Assembly (NCBI RefSeq): GCF_000092825.1
Contig: NC_014168.1
Span: 2,533,946-2,597,945, forward strand
Direction: 5' to 3'
Length of the DNA stretch: 64,000 bases
DNA from: Segniliparus rotundus DSM 44985
GTDB taxonomy: Bacteria; Actinomycetota; Actinomycetes; Mycobacteriales; Mycobacteriaceae
Numbering within the stretch: position 1 is the first letter of the stretch; every line of letters starts with the position of its first letter. The notes under the pieces are model-generated. The model saw only the letters and a list, made by a program, of their open reading frames with translations, was not told the origin of the DNA and did no database searches. The position numbers and the translations under genes were made by a program. Positions 63,965 to 64,000 of the stretch are shown piece after piece.

Positions 63965-64000
63965 TCAGACGCGCTCGATAATGGTCGCGACGCCCATGCC
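63965..64000 (-). CDS. fadA: Acetyl-CoA acyltransferase (thiolase), C-terminal end (partial)
   Basis: Only eleven codons and the stop are visible: GMGVATIIERV, the invariant end of thiolases (G-G-G-M-G-x-A-T-x-x-x-E-R). Together with fadB immediately downstream this is the fadA-fadB operon of beta-oxidation. The rest lies beyond the window. Confidence 0.85.
   Translation of the reverse strand, partial: GMGVATIIERV

Noticed and set aside
61681..63981. 766-codon open frame on the plus strand
   Set aside because: It lies opposite fadB, whose protein is unmistakable; the frame is a codon-bias shadow.

Overview
The window is GC-rich chromosomal DNA from a mycolic-acid actinobacterium. Evidence: a fabG1-inhA-hemH cluster preceded by a VWA membrane protein (the Mycobacterium tuberculosis order), an actinobacterial infA-rpmJ-rpsM-rpsK-rpsD-rpoA-rplQ-truA operon, two MmpS/MmpL pairs, an L,D-transpeptidase, a FadA/FadB pair and a type VII (ESX) secretion locus with EsxA/EsxB, PE and PPE proteins. 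Protein divergence from Mycobacterium suggests a related genus; Segniliparus is my best guess, but it is an inference.

Layout. 1-157: end of a GMC oxidoreductase. 201-515 and 8633-8800: remnants of IS3-type elements on either side of a complete histidine-utilisation (hut) region. That region has an IclR regulator and hutH leftward, and hutU, an M20 amidohydrolase (HutG role), hutF and hutI rightward as an overlapping operon. Together they convert histidine to glutamate, formate and ammonia. 8818-9930: degraded mobile DNA, a strong terminator, tRNA-Arg(CCT) and the C-terminal stub of a tyrosine integrase.

10071-27764: an ESX region. Leftward it carries an EspI-like ATPase, an EspC-like protein, a Gln/Met-rich Esp-like protein, PE, PPE, EsxB, EsxA, EccB, the three-ATPase EccC, a small CD225 membrane protein, and a free-standing TNT-domain toxin overlapping its probable immunity gene. 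Rightward it carries an Rv3446c-type accessory protein and two small YbaB-like genes. EccD, EccE, MycP, EccA and EspG are not in this window. The locus sits next to truA, where M. tuberculosis keeps ESX-4, but its cargo resembles ESX-1.

27761-32270: ribosomal protein/rpoA/truA operon (leftward). 32595-42885: MgtC-like protein, MmpS-MmpL, a secreted acidic protein, an esterase-fold protein that seems to have lost its catalytic Ser and His, an acyl-CoA reductase/SDR fusion, a pirin and a VWA protein. 43032-46520: fabG1, inhA, hemH and a 3-hydroxyacyl-CoA dehydrogenase. 46618-53957: a glycosyltransferase, small secreted proteins (one DUF5078), a second MmpS-MmpL pair and a DUF1023 hydrolase.

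54384-60390: four tandem, translationally coupled PapA-like (HxxxDG) acyltransferases plus a membrane protein, in DNA visibly richer in A+T than its surroundings. 60755-64000: L,D-transpeptidase, a 31-bp perfect palindrome with an overlapping terminator, fadB and the end of fadA. The most promising leads are the toxin/immunity pair at the end of the ESX operon, the incomplete ESX gene set, the acyltransferase array and the apparent pseudo-esterase.
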